Source: Opitutus sp. GAS368 (lineage in GTDB: Bacteria > Verrucomicrobiota > Verrucomicrobiia > Opitutales > Opitutaceae). Taken from it: a DNA stretch of 64,000 nucleotides. Below the pieces are notes generated by a model, which searched no databases, was not told the DNA's origin, and saw only the letters and a list, made by a program, of their open reading frames with translations. The stretch lies in assembly GCF_900104925.1 (NCBI RefSeq), contig NZ_LT629735.1:3517001-3581000 (forward strand). Reading direction: 5' to 3'. Below, piece after piece: positions 1 through 9,257 of the stretch (its first letter is position 1; each line of letters begins with the position of its first letter). The position numbers and the translations under genes were made by a program.

Positions 1-1
1 C

Positions 2-1339
2 AATGCGGATACGAACACCCAGAATGACGCCCGGTTCAGTTGGACCCAGATCGTCTCCGAGAACTGGCAGGTGAAATCCCAGGCCACTTTCTTCAACGTG
101 AAGCGCCTCGGCTCGGTTGCGTTCCCCACCACGGTCAACTGGAACAACAACACTATGACCTACACGCTCCGGAAGGACAATGGGTTCAACGAGGCCCTGG
201 ATGTCCAGACCGACGTGTCCGGGCAATACAACATCAAGTCCATTCCCATGCGGACCGCGTTTGGCTTCAATCTCCATGATCAGACGATCAAGAGCGAATT
301 CTGGGTCAAGCCCACGGTCACCATTCCGATCGGCGATGCGGCGGCCATCAACAATCTCGTGCTGCCCCCCATCGATTCCTATACTCCGCCGGCCAATCCC
401 GGTTCCCGCACCAAGCAGTATGTTTCGAACGCCTATTTCATGCAGACGGCTGACGTGATCCCCAACTGGCTCACGTTGGTCGGTGGCTTCACCTATTCCA
501 ACATCGAGACGATCGCCGACACCAATCTGGCGCTGCGCAATCCCTTTACCGCGACGGACTCCAACGCGCATCAATACCTGCACCGCTTCGGCGCGGTTGC
601 CTATCTCACCAAAAGCATCACGGCCTACGTGTCGCAGTCGACGACCTTCAATCCGGCGGTCGGCGTCACCTACGACAACTCCCCGCTGCCTTCCGTTCTG
701 GGCAAGAGCGAGGAAGCCGGCCTGAAGGCGAGCTTCTGGGATGGCAAGCTGTCGGCCTCTGTCGCGGCCTATAAGATGGAGCTGACCAATCAGGCGATTT
801 TGGCCCCCTTTCCGGCCCTCAACGTCGCCGGGCTCAACTACTACATTCCGATCGGCACCACCAATTCGAGGGGTTGGGACGCTTCGCTGACCTTGGCCCC
901 GCTGCCCGGCCTGCAGATCGTTGCCACGGGTTACATGGGCACGGTTCACGACCAGAACGGAAATCCCATCACGGCGACCGTCGAGAATTCCTGGAGCACA
1001 TTCGGGCGCTACGACTTCAGCAAGGACAGCCCGCTCAAGGGCCTGGCGGTCGGTGGCGGCGCGACCAAGGCGGGCGGGAAATGGTTCAACATGGGTGGCC
1101 TCGTGCTGCCGAATGGGGCCGCGTTGCCCACGAATAGCAGCGGCAACGCGCTGTTCAAATTGAAGCAGGATGTCCTGGTCAACCTGTTCGCCGGCTACCG
1201 CCTGAACCGGCATTGGAACTTCCGGATCGATTGTCAGAACGTCCTCGACAAGGTCTACCCGATCGGCGCCCAGGGCGTGGGTCTTGTCGATGCGGTCGAG
1301 CCGCGCTCGTTCAGTTTCCAGACGACGTATCGGTATTAA
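2..1339 (+). CDS. TonB-dependent outer-membrane receptor, C-terminal part (5' end outside window)
   Basis: The reading frame is open from the left edge to the stop, giving about 445 residues, so the plug domain and start lie outside the window. The sequence consists of alternating beta-strand-like segments typical of the 22-stranded barrel. It ends in SFSFQTTYRY, whose terminal aromatic residue suits barrel-insertion signals. The segment near the end reading RIDCQNVLDKVYP matches the usual NVxNLxDxxY region of siderophore-type receptors. Such proteins import scarce ligands across the outer membrane using TonB/ExbBD energy. The MFS transporter and dehydrogenase genes that follow on the same strand suggest the ligand is a sugar or organic acid derivative, but the sequence does not identify it. 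Confidence 0.9.
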   Translation, partial: NADTNTQNDARFSWTQIVSENWQVKSQATFFNVKRLGSVAFPTTVNWNNNTMTYTLRKDNGFNEALDVQTDVSGQYNIKSIPMRTAFGFNLHDQTIKSEFWVKPTVTIPIGDAAAINNLVLPPIDSYTPPANPGSRTKQYVSNAYFMQTADVIPNWLTLVGGFTYSNIETIADTNLALRNPFTATDSNAHQYLHRFGAVAYLTKSITAYVSQSTTFNPAVGVTYDNSPLPSVLGKSEEAGLKASFWDGKLSASVAAYKMELTNQAILAPFPALNVAGLNYYIPIGTTNSRGWDASLTLAPLPGLQIVATGYMGTVHDQNGNPITATVENSWSTFGRYDFSKDSPLKGLAVGGGATKAGGKWFNMGGLVLPNGAALPTNSSGNALFKLKQDVLVNLFAGYRLNRHWNFRIDCQNVLDKVYPIGAQGVGLVDAVEPRSFSFQTTYRY

Positions 1340-1485
1340 GCCGGGATTTCTCTGTTCTCCCCGCCGCCGTCCGGCTTCGCGATCCGCGGGGTTGGACGGC
1401 GTTGGTTTAAAGATGGGTGCGGGCATTCTCCGACCGAAGCGGCGGCGGTCGCGGCCCGTGCGTTTAAGCCCGCCCAATTTCCCCG

Positions 1486-2766
1486 ATGAGCCAGCCCTCA
1501 ATGTCCGAAAGCATCCTGCCGACCCGCCGTTCCCTGGCGTTGGCGTGGGCCACGGTCGCGCTCCTGTGGCTGGCGGGCGGATCGAATTATCTGACCCGCA
1601 CGATGCTGACCACCATGCGTGGTTCGGTCATTGAGGAAATACCGATGACCGAGGCGCAGTTCGGGCTGCTGACCTCGGGCTTCCTCGTGTTTTATGCCGC
1701 GGCCAGTCCGTTCGGGGGATTTTTGGCGGACCGCTTCAGCCGTCGCCGGGTCGTCCTCTGGAGCATATTCTCATGGTCGGCCATCACATGGATCACGGCC
1801 TATGCCAGGACGCTCGAGGTTTTCCTGGTTCTGCGGTGTCTGCTGGGGCTCAGCCAGGCCTTCTATATTCCCGCGGCGGTCGCGTTGATCGTGGACTATC
1901 ACCGGGGGTCAACGCGGGCGCTGGCCACGGGCATTCATCTCACCGGGATGATTGTCGGCGCGGTGATCGGCGGGGTGGGCGGCTGGTTGGCTGAGAAGCA
2001 CGGTTGGAGCTACGCCTATACCACCATCGGGCTGCCGAATCTGGCCCTGGGGATTCTGCTTTATCTTTTCCTGCGGGACAGCCCGCGCGAGCCCGTGGGT
2101 CAGTCGGTCACCGGCGCCCCGCCGGAGATCAGGCTGGGCGACGCGGTGCGCAGCCTGACCAAACCAGGAGCCTTCTACTACGTGGCGGCCTGTATGGGCG
2201 TGCAGGGCGGTGTCAGTTGGATCATCATCGGTTGGATGCCGACGGTCATGCGGGAGCAGTTCCAGATGGCGCAGGGTGAGGCCGGTTTTTCCACGTTGGG
2301 TTGCCTCTATGTGGCGCAGGCCATCGGACTGCTTAGCGGAGGTTTCTGGTCCGATCGCCAAAGTGCGAGCAATCCGCGCGCCCGGATCATCATTCCGGCC
2401 GTGGCAATCCTGCTTACGACTCCGCTGTTCCTGCTCACGGGCTGGTTCCATCATATCGGCTTTACTATCGTGAGCCTTGCTGCGTGGGGCTTGGCGATGG
2501 GTTTTCTGGGCGCCAATACGATGCCCATGGTTTGCCTGGTCGTTGATGCGCGCTACCGGGCCACCGCCATCGGAGTCCTGAATGGCCTCACTTCCATCTG
2601 CGGGAGCCTGGCCATCTACGGAGTCGGGGCGTTGCGCGATGCGAAAGTAGGCGTCTCGTTGATCCTGACCTTTGCGGCGATCGGGGTGTTTTTGTGCGGC
2701 TCACTCCTTTGGCTGGCCAATCTCGCGGTCAAAAAGAACGGCCCGGTCCCGTCATCCGGGCAATGA
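1486..2766 (+). CDS. MFS transporter, probable organic anion or sugar acid permease
   Basis: The 426-residue product has about 12 hydrophobic segments. The MFS motif A appears as GFLADRFSRRRV at about residues 70-81, between helices 2 and 3. This is standard major facilitator architecture, nearest in feel to the anion:cation symporter group. A second ATG five codons downstream (1501) is an equally possible start. The gene lies 146 bp after the TonB receptor and 56 bp before the Ldh2-type dehydrogenase, so it probably moves the same ligand from periplasm to cytoplasm. Substrate assignment is inference from context only. Confidence 0.9.
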   Translation: MSQPSMSESILPTRRSLALAWATVALLWLAGGSNYLTRTMLTTMRGSVIEEIPMTEAQFGLLTSGFLVFYAAASPFGGFLADRFSRRRVVLWSIFSWSAITWITAYARTLEVFLVLRCLLGLSQAFYIPAAVALIVDYHRGSTRALATGIHLTGMIVGAVIGGVGGWLAEKHGWSYAYTTIGLPNLALGILLYLFLRDSPREPVGQSVTGAPPEIRLGDAVRSLTKPGAFYYVAACMGVQGGVSWIIIGWMPTVMREQFQMAQGEAGFSTLGCLYVAQAIGLLSGGFWSDRQSASNPRARIIIPAVAILLTTPLFLLTGWFHHIGFTIVSLAAWGLAMGFLGANTMPMVCLVVDARYRATAIGVLNGLTSICGSLAIYGVGALRDAKVGVSLILTFAAIGVFLCGSLLWLANLAVKKNGPVPSSGQ

Positions 2767-2822
2767 TCAAAGCCCCATGTCCCTAGTCCAACCATTGAAG
2801 CCCGGTGAGGTCTCCGCTCCGT

Positions 2823-3923
2823 ATGCCTCATCCTGAAATCTCTCCGGACAGCCCGCTGACCGTCCTGCGGTCAGCGGAGTCACTCCGCGTCCTGTGCCGC
2901 CAGTTGCTGCAGGCACTGGGTGCCGCGGAACCGCACGCGGGCATCGTCGCTGACTCGCTGGTGGCGGCCAACCTGCGCGGCGTGGACTCACACGGCATCC
3001 AGATGCTCACGACCTACATTCAGCAGCTGCGGGCGGGCGGGATCAACGTGCCCGCGGCCGGCCATGTGGTGCGGGAAGACGGGGTCTGTTTGCGATACGA
3101 CGGCGAGAACGGCCTCGGACAGGTCGTCGCCGACCGTTGCACCGACCACGCCATCCGGATCGCCCGGAATCTCGGCGTGGCCGTGGTCGTGACCAGCCAT
3201 TCGAACCATTTTGGCGCGGGGGCCTGGTGGGGCGAGAAGCTCGCGCGGTCCGGCTTCATCGGGATCGTGATGAGCAACGCCTGTCCGGCCGTGGCGCCGT
3301 GGCAGGGCCGGGCTGCGATTCTCGGCACCAATCCGCTGTGCGTCGCCGTGCCGGGCGGCGGCGGCCGGGGGCGCTGGCTGCTCGACATGGCGACCACGAC
3401 GGTCGCCTTGGGCAAGCTCACCCATGCTGCCCATCTCAACCAGCGGGAGATTCCGCGGGAGTGGGGCTTTCTCGATGCCGCGGGCCGGCCGACGACCGAG
3501 ACCGCCGCGGCGCAGCGGGGCGCGCCGACCCCGACCGGCGGTTACAAGGGGACGGCCCTGGCCATGATGGTGGAGATACTCTGCGCGGGGCTCAGCGGCG
3601 GAGGCATGACGACCGAGCTGCCGGTCTACCGCACCGGCGGCGACCCGCTGGGCATCAGCCACACATTCATCGCCATCGACCCCGTGCGGTTTCTGCCGGC
3701 CGGAGAATTTGAATCGCGCATGGACCGGCTGGCGGGATTGGTGAAAGCCGCCGGGCCGGCGCCCGGTTACGATGAGGTTCTGCTGGCCGGTGAGCCCGAG
3801 TGGTGCAGCCAGCAGATTCGCGAACGCACCGGCATTCCGGTGCCCGTGAAACTCTGGGGCAAACTCGCCACCCTGGCCGGCGAGCTCAAGGTTGACCTGC
3901 CCCCGGCCTCATCGGGAAGCTGA
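2823..3923 (+). CDS. Ldh2/YlbC-family NAD(P)-dependent 2-oxo/2-hydroxy acid dehydrogenase
   Basis: This 366-residue protein belongs to the malate/L-lactate dehydrogenase-2 fold (MdhB, AllD, YiaK, DpkA group). Visible landmarks are DSHGIQML near residue 60, HSNHFGAGAWW near residue 125 and GTNPLCVAVP near residue 170. These correspond to the catalytic His and nicotinamide-binding regions. The family interconverts 2-oxo acids and 2-hydroxy acids, or reduces cyclic imines. I chose the ATG at 2823; a GTG at 2805 would add six residues. The gene is 12 bp upstream of a Gfo/Idh/MocA gene, which supports one catabolic transcript. The exact substrate is not deducible. Confidence 0.88.
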   Translation: MPHPEISPDSPLTVLRSAESLRVLCRQLLQALGAAEPHAGIVADSLVAANLRGVDSHGIQMLTTYIQQLRAGGINVPAAGHVVREDGVCLRYDGENGLGQVVADRCTDHAIRIARNLGVAVVVTSHSNHFGAGAWWGEKLARSGFIGIVMSNACPAVAPWQGRAAILGTNPLCVAVPGGGGRGRWLLDMATTTVALGKLTHAAHLNQREIPREWGFLDAAGRPTTETAAAQRGAPTPTGGYKGTALAMMVEILCAGLSGGGMTTELPVYRTGGDPLGISHTFIAIDPVRFLPAGEFESRMDRLAGLVKAAGPAPGYDEVLLAGEPEWCSQQIRERTGIPVPVKLWGKLATLAGELKVDLPPASSGS

Positions 3924-3935
3924 CCGAAGAACCTT

Positions 3936-4988
3936 ATGAATAAAATCCGCTTTGGTATCCTTGGATCCGGCTTCATGGGCCGGACGCACGCGGAGGCTGT
4001 CCGCCGTCTGCCCAACGCCGAACTGGTGGCCATCCACGGCGGCACTCGCGCCCCGGCGCTGGCCGACCGTTATGGCGTTGCCTTTGAAGCCGACAAGGCG
4101 GCGCTGCTGCAGCGCGCGGATATTGACGCCGTGATCGTCACCACCCCGCATCATCTCCACGCAGACGAGACACTGGCCGCGCTGGCGCAAGGCAAGCATG
4201 TCCTGGTGGAGAAGCCGCTGGCGACCAGCGCGGCGGATTGTGAGCGGATGCTGGGCTTTGCACGGCAGCGGCAGCTCACGCTGGCCGTCGGATACCAGCA
4301 GCGTTTCCGCATCAACAATCGCAAGGCCCACGAACTGATCCGGGCCGGCGCCATCGGCCGGGTCCTGGCGGTCCAGGTGTCGATGCCCATGTATGCCGGG
4401 GCCATCAAGGCCGGGGGCTTCGGCGGCAATTGGGCGTGGTGGAACGATCCCGCCAGTGTCGGCCATCTGATCAACAGCTCCCCCCACGCCATCGACCTGG
4501 TGCGCTGGTTCACGGGCGGCGAGGTGCTGACGGTCTCGGCCTTCTCCCGCACGTTTCTGCCGGACGTGCCGGTGGAGGACACCACCATGGGCCTGCTTGA
4601 ATTCTCCACCGGCACGATCTGCTCCCTCTTCTCGAGCCGGGCGTTGCCGGCACCTTCCTTTCCCGGCGAGGATTTCCGCTTCCGGATCACCGGCAGCACC
4701 GGCCTGCTCGACCTTGATCCCTACGGTGAGCTGCGCCAGTCGGATGAAAAAGGCTGGCGCACGGTTTCGCAGCAGCCCCCGGTGAAGCACGAGGGGGCGG
4801 ACACGGCCTTCGCCGATGTGCGCATGCAGGCTTACTGCGACCAGACGACCGCATTCATCGCGGCCATCCAAGGCCGGCCGAGTGACGTGGGCACCGGCGC
4901 GGATGGTCTGGCCGGGGTGGCGGCCTGTCTCGCCATGATCGAGTCATCCAAGGCCCGTGCCTGGATTCATCTCGGCGGGAAGAAATAG
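3936..4988 (+). CDS. Gfo/Idh/MocA-family NAD(P)-dependent oxidoreductase (copy 1)
   Basis: The product has 350 residues. It opens with a Rossmann motif (GILGSGFMGRTHAEA), followed by VTTPHHLHADETL and VEKPLA, the EKP segment that carries the family's active-site lysine. The C-terminal half is the usual alpha/beta substrate domain, with a GHLINSSPHAIDLVRW stretch that supplies the catalytic His/Asp area. These enzymes oxidise or reduce cyclitols, sugars and their phosphates. It is 12 bp after the Ldh2-type gene and 3 bp before the flavin oxidase gene, so the three are almost certainly co-transcribed. It is one of three family members in this locus. Confidence 0.9.
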   Translation: MNKIRFGILGSGFMGRTHAEAVRRLPNAELVAIHGGTRAPALADRYGVAFEADKAALLQRADIDAVIVTTPHHLHADETLAALAQGKHVLVEKPLATSAADCERMLGFARQRQLTLAVGYQQRFRINNRKAHELIRAGAIGRVLAVQVSMPMYAGAIKAGGFGGNWAWWNDPASVGHLINSSPHAIDLVRWFTGGEVLTVSAFSRTFLPDVPVEDTTMGLLEFSTGTICSLFSSRALPAPSFPGEDFRFRITGSTGLLDLDPYGELRQSDEKGWRTVSQQPPVKHEGADTAFADVRMQAYCDQTTAFIAAIQGRPSDVGTGADGLAGVAACLAMIESSKARAWIHLGGKK

Positions 4989-4991
4989 CTC

Positions 4992-6209
4992 ATGCGGATT
5001 GTCGTCATTGGCGGCGGCATCGTCGGACTCGCCGTGACGCGTGAGCTTCTGCAGTCTGTGCCAGGAGCGGCCGTCACCCTGCTGGAGAAGGAGGCCGAGG
5101 TCGGGCGCCACCAGAGCTCGCACAATAGCGGGGTCCTGCATGCGGGATTATATTACCAGCCGGGTTCGCTCAAGGCGCGGCTGGCGGTGGAAGGCATCCG
5201 GCTCATGACGGCCTTCTGCCGGGAGCACGGCGTCGCGCACGAAATCTGCGGCAAAGTGGTCGTGGCGACCGAGGCCCGCGAGCTGCCGGCGCTCGACACG
5301 CTGTGGGAGCGCGGCCGGCGGAACGGGTTGCGCGGCTTGCGCCGTCTCACGCCGGGGGAATTGCGGGAGGTCGAGCCGAACGTGGCGGGCGTGGCGGCAA
5401 TCCATGTGCCGGAAGAGGGCATTGTGGACTACCAGGCGGTGTGCGCCGCCCTGCGGCTGGTGATCGAGTCCGCCGGCGGAACGGTGGGCACGGGCAGCCG
5501 CGTGAACCGCATCGGCGAGACGACCACGGGTTGGGTCGTGGGGACGGGAACAGGGATTCATGAATGCGACTACCTGATCAATTGCGCCGGGCTTTTCTCG
5601 GACCGGGTGGCCGAGCTCGCCGGCATCAGGCGCACGGTGCGCATCGTCCCGTTTCGCGGCGAATATTTCCTGCTCCGGCCCGCGGCGCAGTCCTTGGTGC
5701 GCCATTTGGTCTATCCGGTGCCGGATTCGCGGTTTCCGTTCCTCGGGGTTCACTTCACGCGGATGATCCATGGCGGGGTGGAGGCGGGGCCAAACGCCGT
5801 GCTGGCGCTGGCTCGCGAGGGTTATTCCTGGCGCGACTTCTCGGCCCGGGATGTGGCGGATGCCGTCAGCTTCCCGGGATTGTGGCGCTTTCTGAAAAAA
5901 TACCCGGCCTTGTGCGGTGAGGAGATGGTGCGCTCGCTCAGCCGCCGGCTCGCCTGCCGGTCGCTGCAAAGATTGGTGCCCGCCCTCACCCCCGACGATC
6001 TGCGGCCCGGCGGCGCGGGCGTGCGGGCCCAGGCCATGCATGGGGATGGTACGCTGATTCAGGATTTCTGGCTGGAGCAGCGTCCGCGGGCGCTGCACGT
6101 CCTGAACGCGCCGAGCCCCGCGGCGACGGCCTCGCTCGCCATCGCCCGCGAGTTGGTCAGCCGGCTGCCATTTGCCCCCGTCAGGACCGGGGGACTCAAT
6201 CCCACTTGA
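4992..6209 (+). CDS. lhgO: L-2-hydroxyglutarate oxidase-like FAD enzyme
   Basis: The 405-residue protein starts with the FAD-binding motif IVVIGGGIVGLAVTREL and then LLEKEAEVGRHQSSHNSGVLH, characteristic of LhgO and D-amino-acid-oxidase-like flavoproteins. The family oxidises L-2-hydroxyglutarate to 2-oxoglutarate and passes electrons to the quinone pool. Conserved GLYYQPGSLKA and a PFRGEYF segment in the middle agree with LhgO. The gene follows the Gfo/Idh gene by 3 bp. Its last 14 bases overlap the end of the convergent medium-chain dehydrogenase gene. Another 2-hydroxy acid could be the true substrate given the locus context. Confidence 0.85.
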   Translation: MRIVVIGGGIVGLAVTRELLQSVPGAAVTLLEKEAEVGRHQSSHNSGVLHAGLYYQPGSLKARLAVEGIRLMTAFCREHGVAHEICGKVVVATEARELPALDTLWERGRRNGLRGLRRLTPGELREVEPNVAGVAAIHVPEEGIVDYQAVCAALRLVIESAGGTVGTGSRVNRIGETTTGWVVGTGTGIHECDYLINCAGLFSDRVAELAGIRRTVRIVPFRGEYFLLRPAAQSLVRHLVYPVPDSRFPFLGVHFTRMIHGGVEAGPNAVLALAREGYSWRDFSARDVADAVSFPGLWRFLKKYPALCGEEMVRSLSRRLACRSLQRLVPALTPDDLRPGGAGVRAQAMHGDGTLIQDFWLEQRPRALHVLNAPSPAATASLAIARELVSRLPFAPVRTGGLNPT

Positions 6210-7212
6210 ACGCGATGCCCAGCCAGCCCGTGCTGCCGCGCAGCACCATTTCGTAGATCGCGGGCGCGTCACCGGCCGGAACCACGTGGGTCAGCAGATG
6301 CCCCAGCTGTAGCTGGCCGGAAGCCAGCAGCCGGAGGTAGGCCCGCCGGTTGCGTTGCCGGGTCCAGCGCCAGTAGACATGGGACTGGGTCAGGCCGCTC
6401 TCATAGGTTCCTGTCAGCTTGAGTTCCTTGCGCAGCAGTTCCTCCTTGAGGCGGATGGTGGCCGTGCCCGGCGGGCTGCTGGTCAGCACGACGGTCCCGC
6501 GGTCGGCCGCGCACTCCATCGCTGACTGGAGAATCCCAGCCGCCTGCGCGCAGTGAAAGACCACCTCGGCCCCGGCACCCTGGGTGATCTCCTGCACGCG
6601 CTGCACGACATTTTCGCGAGAGGGATTGATCACGTGGGTGGCGCCGCTGCGCCTGGCCAGTTCCAGGCGTTCGTCCACCAAGTCGATGGCGATCAGCGGG
6701 TGGGCGCCGGAGCACCGGGCCAGTTGCAGCACCAGTTGTCCGACGATACCCATCCCGAAAATCGCGACCGATTGGTCGATTTGCAGTTGCGCGCGGCGCA
6801 CACCGTGCAGCGCCACGTCGCCCAGTGCGGCGAAGCCCGCCGCTTCGTCGGATGCGCCGTCCGGCACGGGATCGATGGCGGCGGTCGGCGTGAGATCGAC
6901 CAGGGAGTGGCTGGCGTGGGCTGCGGAGGTGACCACGCGATCACCCACGGCAAACCCCGTGACCCCCGGGCCGACGGCGGCGATGCGCCCGGCGGTCATG
7001 TAGCCGATGTTCGCCCGCAGCTGTCCGTCGGGCAGGCCGTAGGATTGGGGCCCGCAGCGCAGGAAGTTGGATTCACTGCCGGCGCTGACCTGGGTGTGGG
7101 TGTTGCGCACGAGCACCTGCCCGGCCTGCGGATCGGGGATGGGGAAGGATTCGAGTTCGACCCGCGGGGCGGCGGGTGATGAGACAAACATCAGGCGTTG
7201 GGCGGAATGCAT
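6196..7212 (-). CDS. Medium-chain dehydrogenase (zinc-type alcohol dehydrogenase superfamily), apparently lacking catalytic zinc ligands
   Basis: The 338-residue product begins MHSAQRLMFVSSP. It has the MDR layout: GroES-like N-terminal domain, then a Rossmann domain with FGMGIVGQLVLQLA. In true zinc enzymes the N-terminal catalytic site reads CGxCGTD followed by GHE; here the same place reads VSAGSESNFLRCG, without the expected Cys and His/Glu ligands. The structural-zinc Cys cluster is also absent. It may therefore be a zinc-independent sugar or polyol dehydrogenase, as in some bacterial MDR branches. It is the last gene of the leftward operon, 37 bp after a Gfo/Idh gene. Confidence 0.82.
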   Translation of the reverse strand: MHSAQRLMFVSSPAAPRVELESFPIPDPQAGQVLVRNTHTQVSAGSESNFLRCGPQSYGLPDGQLRANIGYMTAGRIAAVGPGVTGFAVGDRVVTSAAHASHSLVDLTPTAAIDPVPDGASDEAAGFAALGDVALHGVRRAQLQIDQSVAIFGMGIVGQLVLQLARCSGAHPLIAIDLVDERLELARRSGATHVINPSRENVVQRVQEITQGAGAEVVFHCAQAAGILQSAMECAADRGTVVLTSSPPGTATIRLKEELLRKELKLTGTYESGLTQSHVYWRWTRQRNRRAYLRLLASGQLQLGHLLTHVVPAGDAPAIYEMVLRGSTGWLGIAFKWD

Positions 7213-7249
7213 AAATGGGTTTCGGTCGGGAACGGGTGAGGCATGCGGT

Positions 7250-8329
7250 TTAGGATCGGACGGATAGGCAAGCCGGCTTGATTTCGACGACCCGGCCGTG
7301 CCGCGCCGACTCCTCCGCCGCCTCGATGATCCGCGCGGTGCACTCGGCGTCACCCAGGGTCGTCGGCGGGGCTCTCTCGCCCCGTATTGCCGAGAAAAAT
7401 TGCCGGAAGAAATCCTCGCCACCGCGCCCGCCATAGGAGCTGCATGGCTCCAAGGTGAAGTTTTCCACCCGGACGGGTGATTCGCCGCGGGCCGGCGGGC
7501 TTTCCACCAGGAGGCGTGGGTTGAGATCGGGCCAGACGACGCGGCCGGTGCGGCCATTGATGCCCAGATACGAATCATATCCGGCAAGATTCACATAACC
7601 TTCGCCGCTGTAGGCGAGGGTATAACCGGCGTGGAAACTACCGATGGCCCCGGAGCGGAACTTCAGGGCGAGCACGGCGGTATCTTCGACGTCAATCGCC
7701 TCGCCCGAGCGCGTGGCTAGCATCGCGCTTACGGCCGTGATCTCGTCGCCCGAAATATACTGGAGCAGGTCCAGGCTGTGGCATCCAAGCCAAAGCAATA
7801 TGCCGCCTCCCGCCTGCGCGCGGTGGAACAGCCAGGAGGAGGGCTCACGGAACTTGACCTGGGTGGTCAGGAAACGTGACTCCAGGGTGAGCAAGGAACC
7901 GAGGGCGCCGGACTGGACCAGTTTGCGCGCGGCGACGACGCACGGGTGCATCCGCCGCGCATAGAGGACGCTTGCCACTATGCCGGCGCGGTCGGCGGCC
8001 GAGTGCAGGGTCGCGATCTCGGCGGCGGTGAGGCCGGCCGGTTTTTCGGCGAGCAGGTGCTTGCCCGCGGCCATGACGCGGAGTGAAATCGCGGCGGACT
8101 GATCCGTGCGCACGCAGACAATCGCGAAAGCGAGGCCCGGTTGCGCGAGAACGGCGTCAAGATCCGTGGTGGGCGCCTGCGCCTTGCGGCTCGTGGGCAG
8201 CGCCGGCCGGGCGGCGACAGCGGGGTCGGCATCCCAGAGACACACGCTCGTGATTTCCGGCAGATTCTCGAGTGTGGTCAGCAGGATGCCCGAATGCGGA
8301 TGGCTGAGGCCAAGCAGGGCGGCTTTCAT
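7250..8329 (-). CDS. Gfo/Idh/MocA-family oxidoreductase (copy 2)
   Basis: This 359-residue enzyme shows the family's order: an N-terminal nucleotide-binding strand (MKAALLGLSHPHSG, a variant that lacks the full GxGxxG), LLAEKPAGLT with the EKP lysine near residue 100, and a C-terminal domain with LWLGCHSLDLLQYISGDEITAVSA. The HPHSG start resembles a subgroup found in Verrucomicrobiota and Planctomycetota sugar loci. Its start codon is 13 bp from the end of the aldo/keto reductase gene upstream, so they share a transcript. The substrate is unknown. Cofactor preference may differ given the altered glycine motif. Confidence 0.87.
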   Translation of the reverse strand: MKAALLGLSHPHSGILLTTLENLPEITSVCLWDADPAVAARPALPTSRKAQAPTTDLDAVLAQPGLAFAIVCVRTDQSAAISLRVMAAGKHLLAEKPAGLTAAEIATLHSAADRAGIVASVLYARRMHPCVVAARKLVQSGALGSLLTLESRFLTTQVKFREPSSWLFHRAQAGGGILLWLGCHSLDLLQYISGDEITAVSAMLATRSGEAIDVEDTAVLALKFRSGAIGSFHAGYTLAYSGEGYVNLAGYDSYLGINGRTGRVVWPDLNPRLLVESPPARGESPVRVENFTLEPCSSYGGRGGEDFFRQFFSAIRGERAPPTTLGDAECTARIIEAAEESARHGRVVEIKPACLSVRS

Positions 8330-8342
8330 TTGCAGGCAGGAG

Positions 8343-9245
8343 TCAGGCCGACTCCAGATCGGCGAAAAGCGCGGAATCGTTCAAAGCCAGGGCGGCCAGG
8401 CCCTGATCCAAATGGATGGGATCCCGGCCGCCAATCAGCACGGAAGCGACCCCGGGCCGGTGCAGAGCCCAGGCCAGTGCGAGATGCGGCATCGGATGGC
8501 CCGTGCGGGCGGACACGGCCGCGAGGTGCGCGAGCCGGCGCTCGGGACCGGGTTGAAAATAAATGGCCTGGTGGCCCGGTGCCACGTCGAACCGCGAACC
8601 GGGTTGCACGCCCTGCCGGTGTTTGCCGGTGAGAAAACCCGCCCCGAGCGGGCTGTAGGTTACGATGGCCACCTCGTGCGTGGCGCAGAGGGTGAGCAAA
8701 GGCGCGTCGACCTCGCTCACGGCTAGGTTGTTGACGTTTTGGACCGCGCGGAAAGGCGTGAGACGGAGCTGCGCCTGCACATGAAGGGCGTTCTGCAGTT
8801 GGGCCGCGGTGAAATTGCTGGCGCCGAGGGCCCGCACACGGCCGGCCCGCACCAGTCGGTCGAGCGCGGTCAGCGCGGCCGGGGTCGCCGCGGCGGGATC
8901 CCACTTGTGCAGATAAAGCAGGTCGATCGTTTCGACGCCAAGGCGACCGGCGCTGGCGGTCACGGCCGAGTCGATCGCTTCCGGGGCGAAGGGAGGATAG
9001 ATCTTGGTCGCCACGGTCAGGCTGCCAGGCGCGGGCCTGCGCGAGGCAAGCCAGGCGCCGACGATCTGTTCGGAAGCCCCGGCGGAGTAAGTCGCGGCGG
9101 TGTCGAAGAGCGTGATGCCGCGGGCCTGGGCGCGGTCCATCAGCGCAAACGCCGCCGCTTGGCCGATTTCCCGGCCGAACGTCGAGCTGCCGAGGCAGAT
9201 TGGGCTGACGGCCGGCGTGGAGGGATGCAGGACGAAGGGTTTCAT
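8343..9245 (-). CDS. Aldo/keto reductase
   Basis: The product has 300 residues with the AKR catalytic tetrad visible: Asp in LFDTAATYSAG, Tyr in the same segment, Lys in VATKIYPPF and His in LLYLHKWD. A C-terminal run ending VLIGGRDPIHLDQGL matches the NADP(H) phosphate-binding region. AKRs reduce aldehydes and ketones of sugars, or oxidise pyranoses to lactones, for example galactose or fucose dehydrogenases. Here it lies between SDR and Gfo/Idh genes, so a sugar-to-sugar-acid oxidation step is plausible. It begins 12 bp after the SDR stop codon. Confidence 0.9.
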   Translation of the reverse strand: MKPFVLHPSTPAVSPICLGSSTFGREIGQAAAFALMDRAQARGITLFDTAATYSAGASEQIVGAWLASRRPAPGSLTVATKIYPPFAPEAIDSAVTASAGRLGVETIDLLYLHKWDPAAATPAALTALDRLVRAGRVRALGASNFTAAQLQNALHVQAQLRLTPFRAVQNVNNLAVSEVDAPLLTLCATHEVAIVTYSPLGAGFLTGKHRQGVQPGSRFDVAPGHQAIYFQPGPERRLAHLAAVSARTGHPMPHLALAWALHRPGVASVLIGGRDPIHLDQGLAALALNDSALFADLESA

Positions 9246-9257
9246 TGGGGACGAGGT

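Noticed and set aside
1369-1402. Inverted repeat after the TonB receptor considered as terminator
   Set aside because: Arms cgccgtcc/ggacggcg pair but no T-run follows, and the MFS gene downstream is probably co-transcribed.
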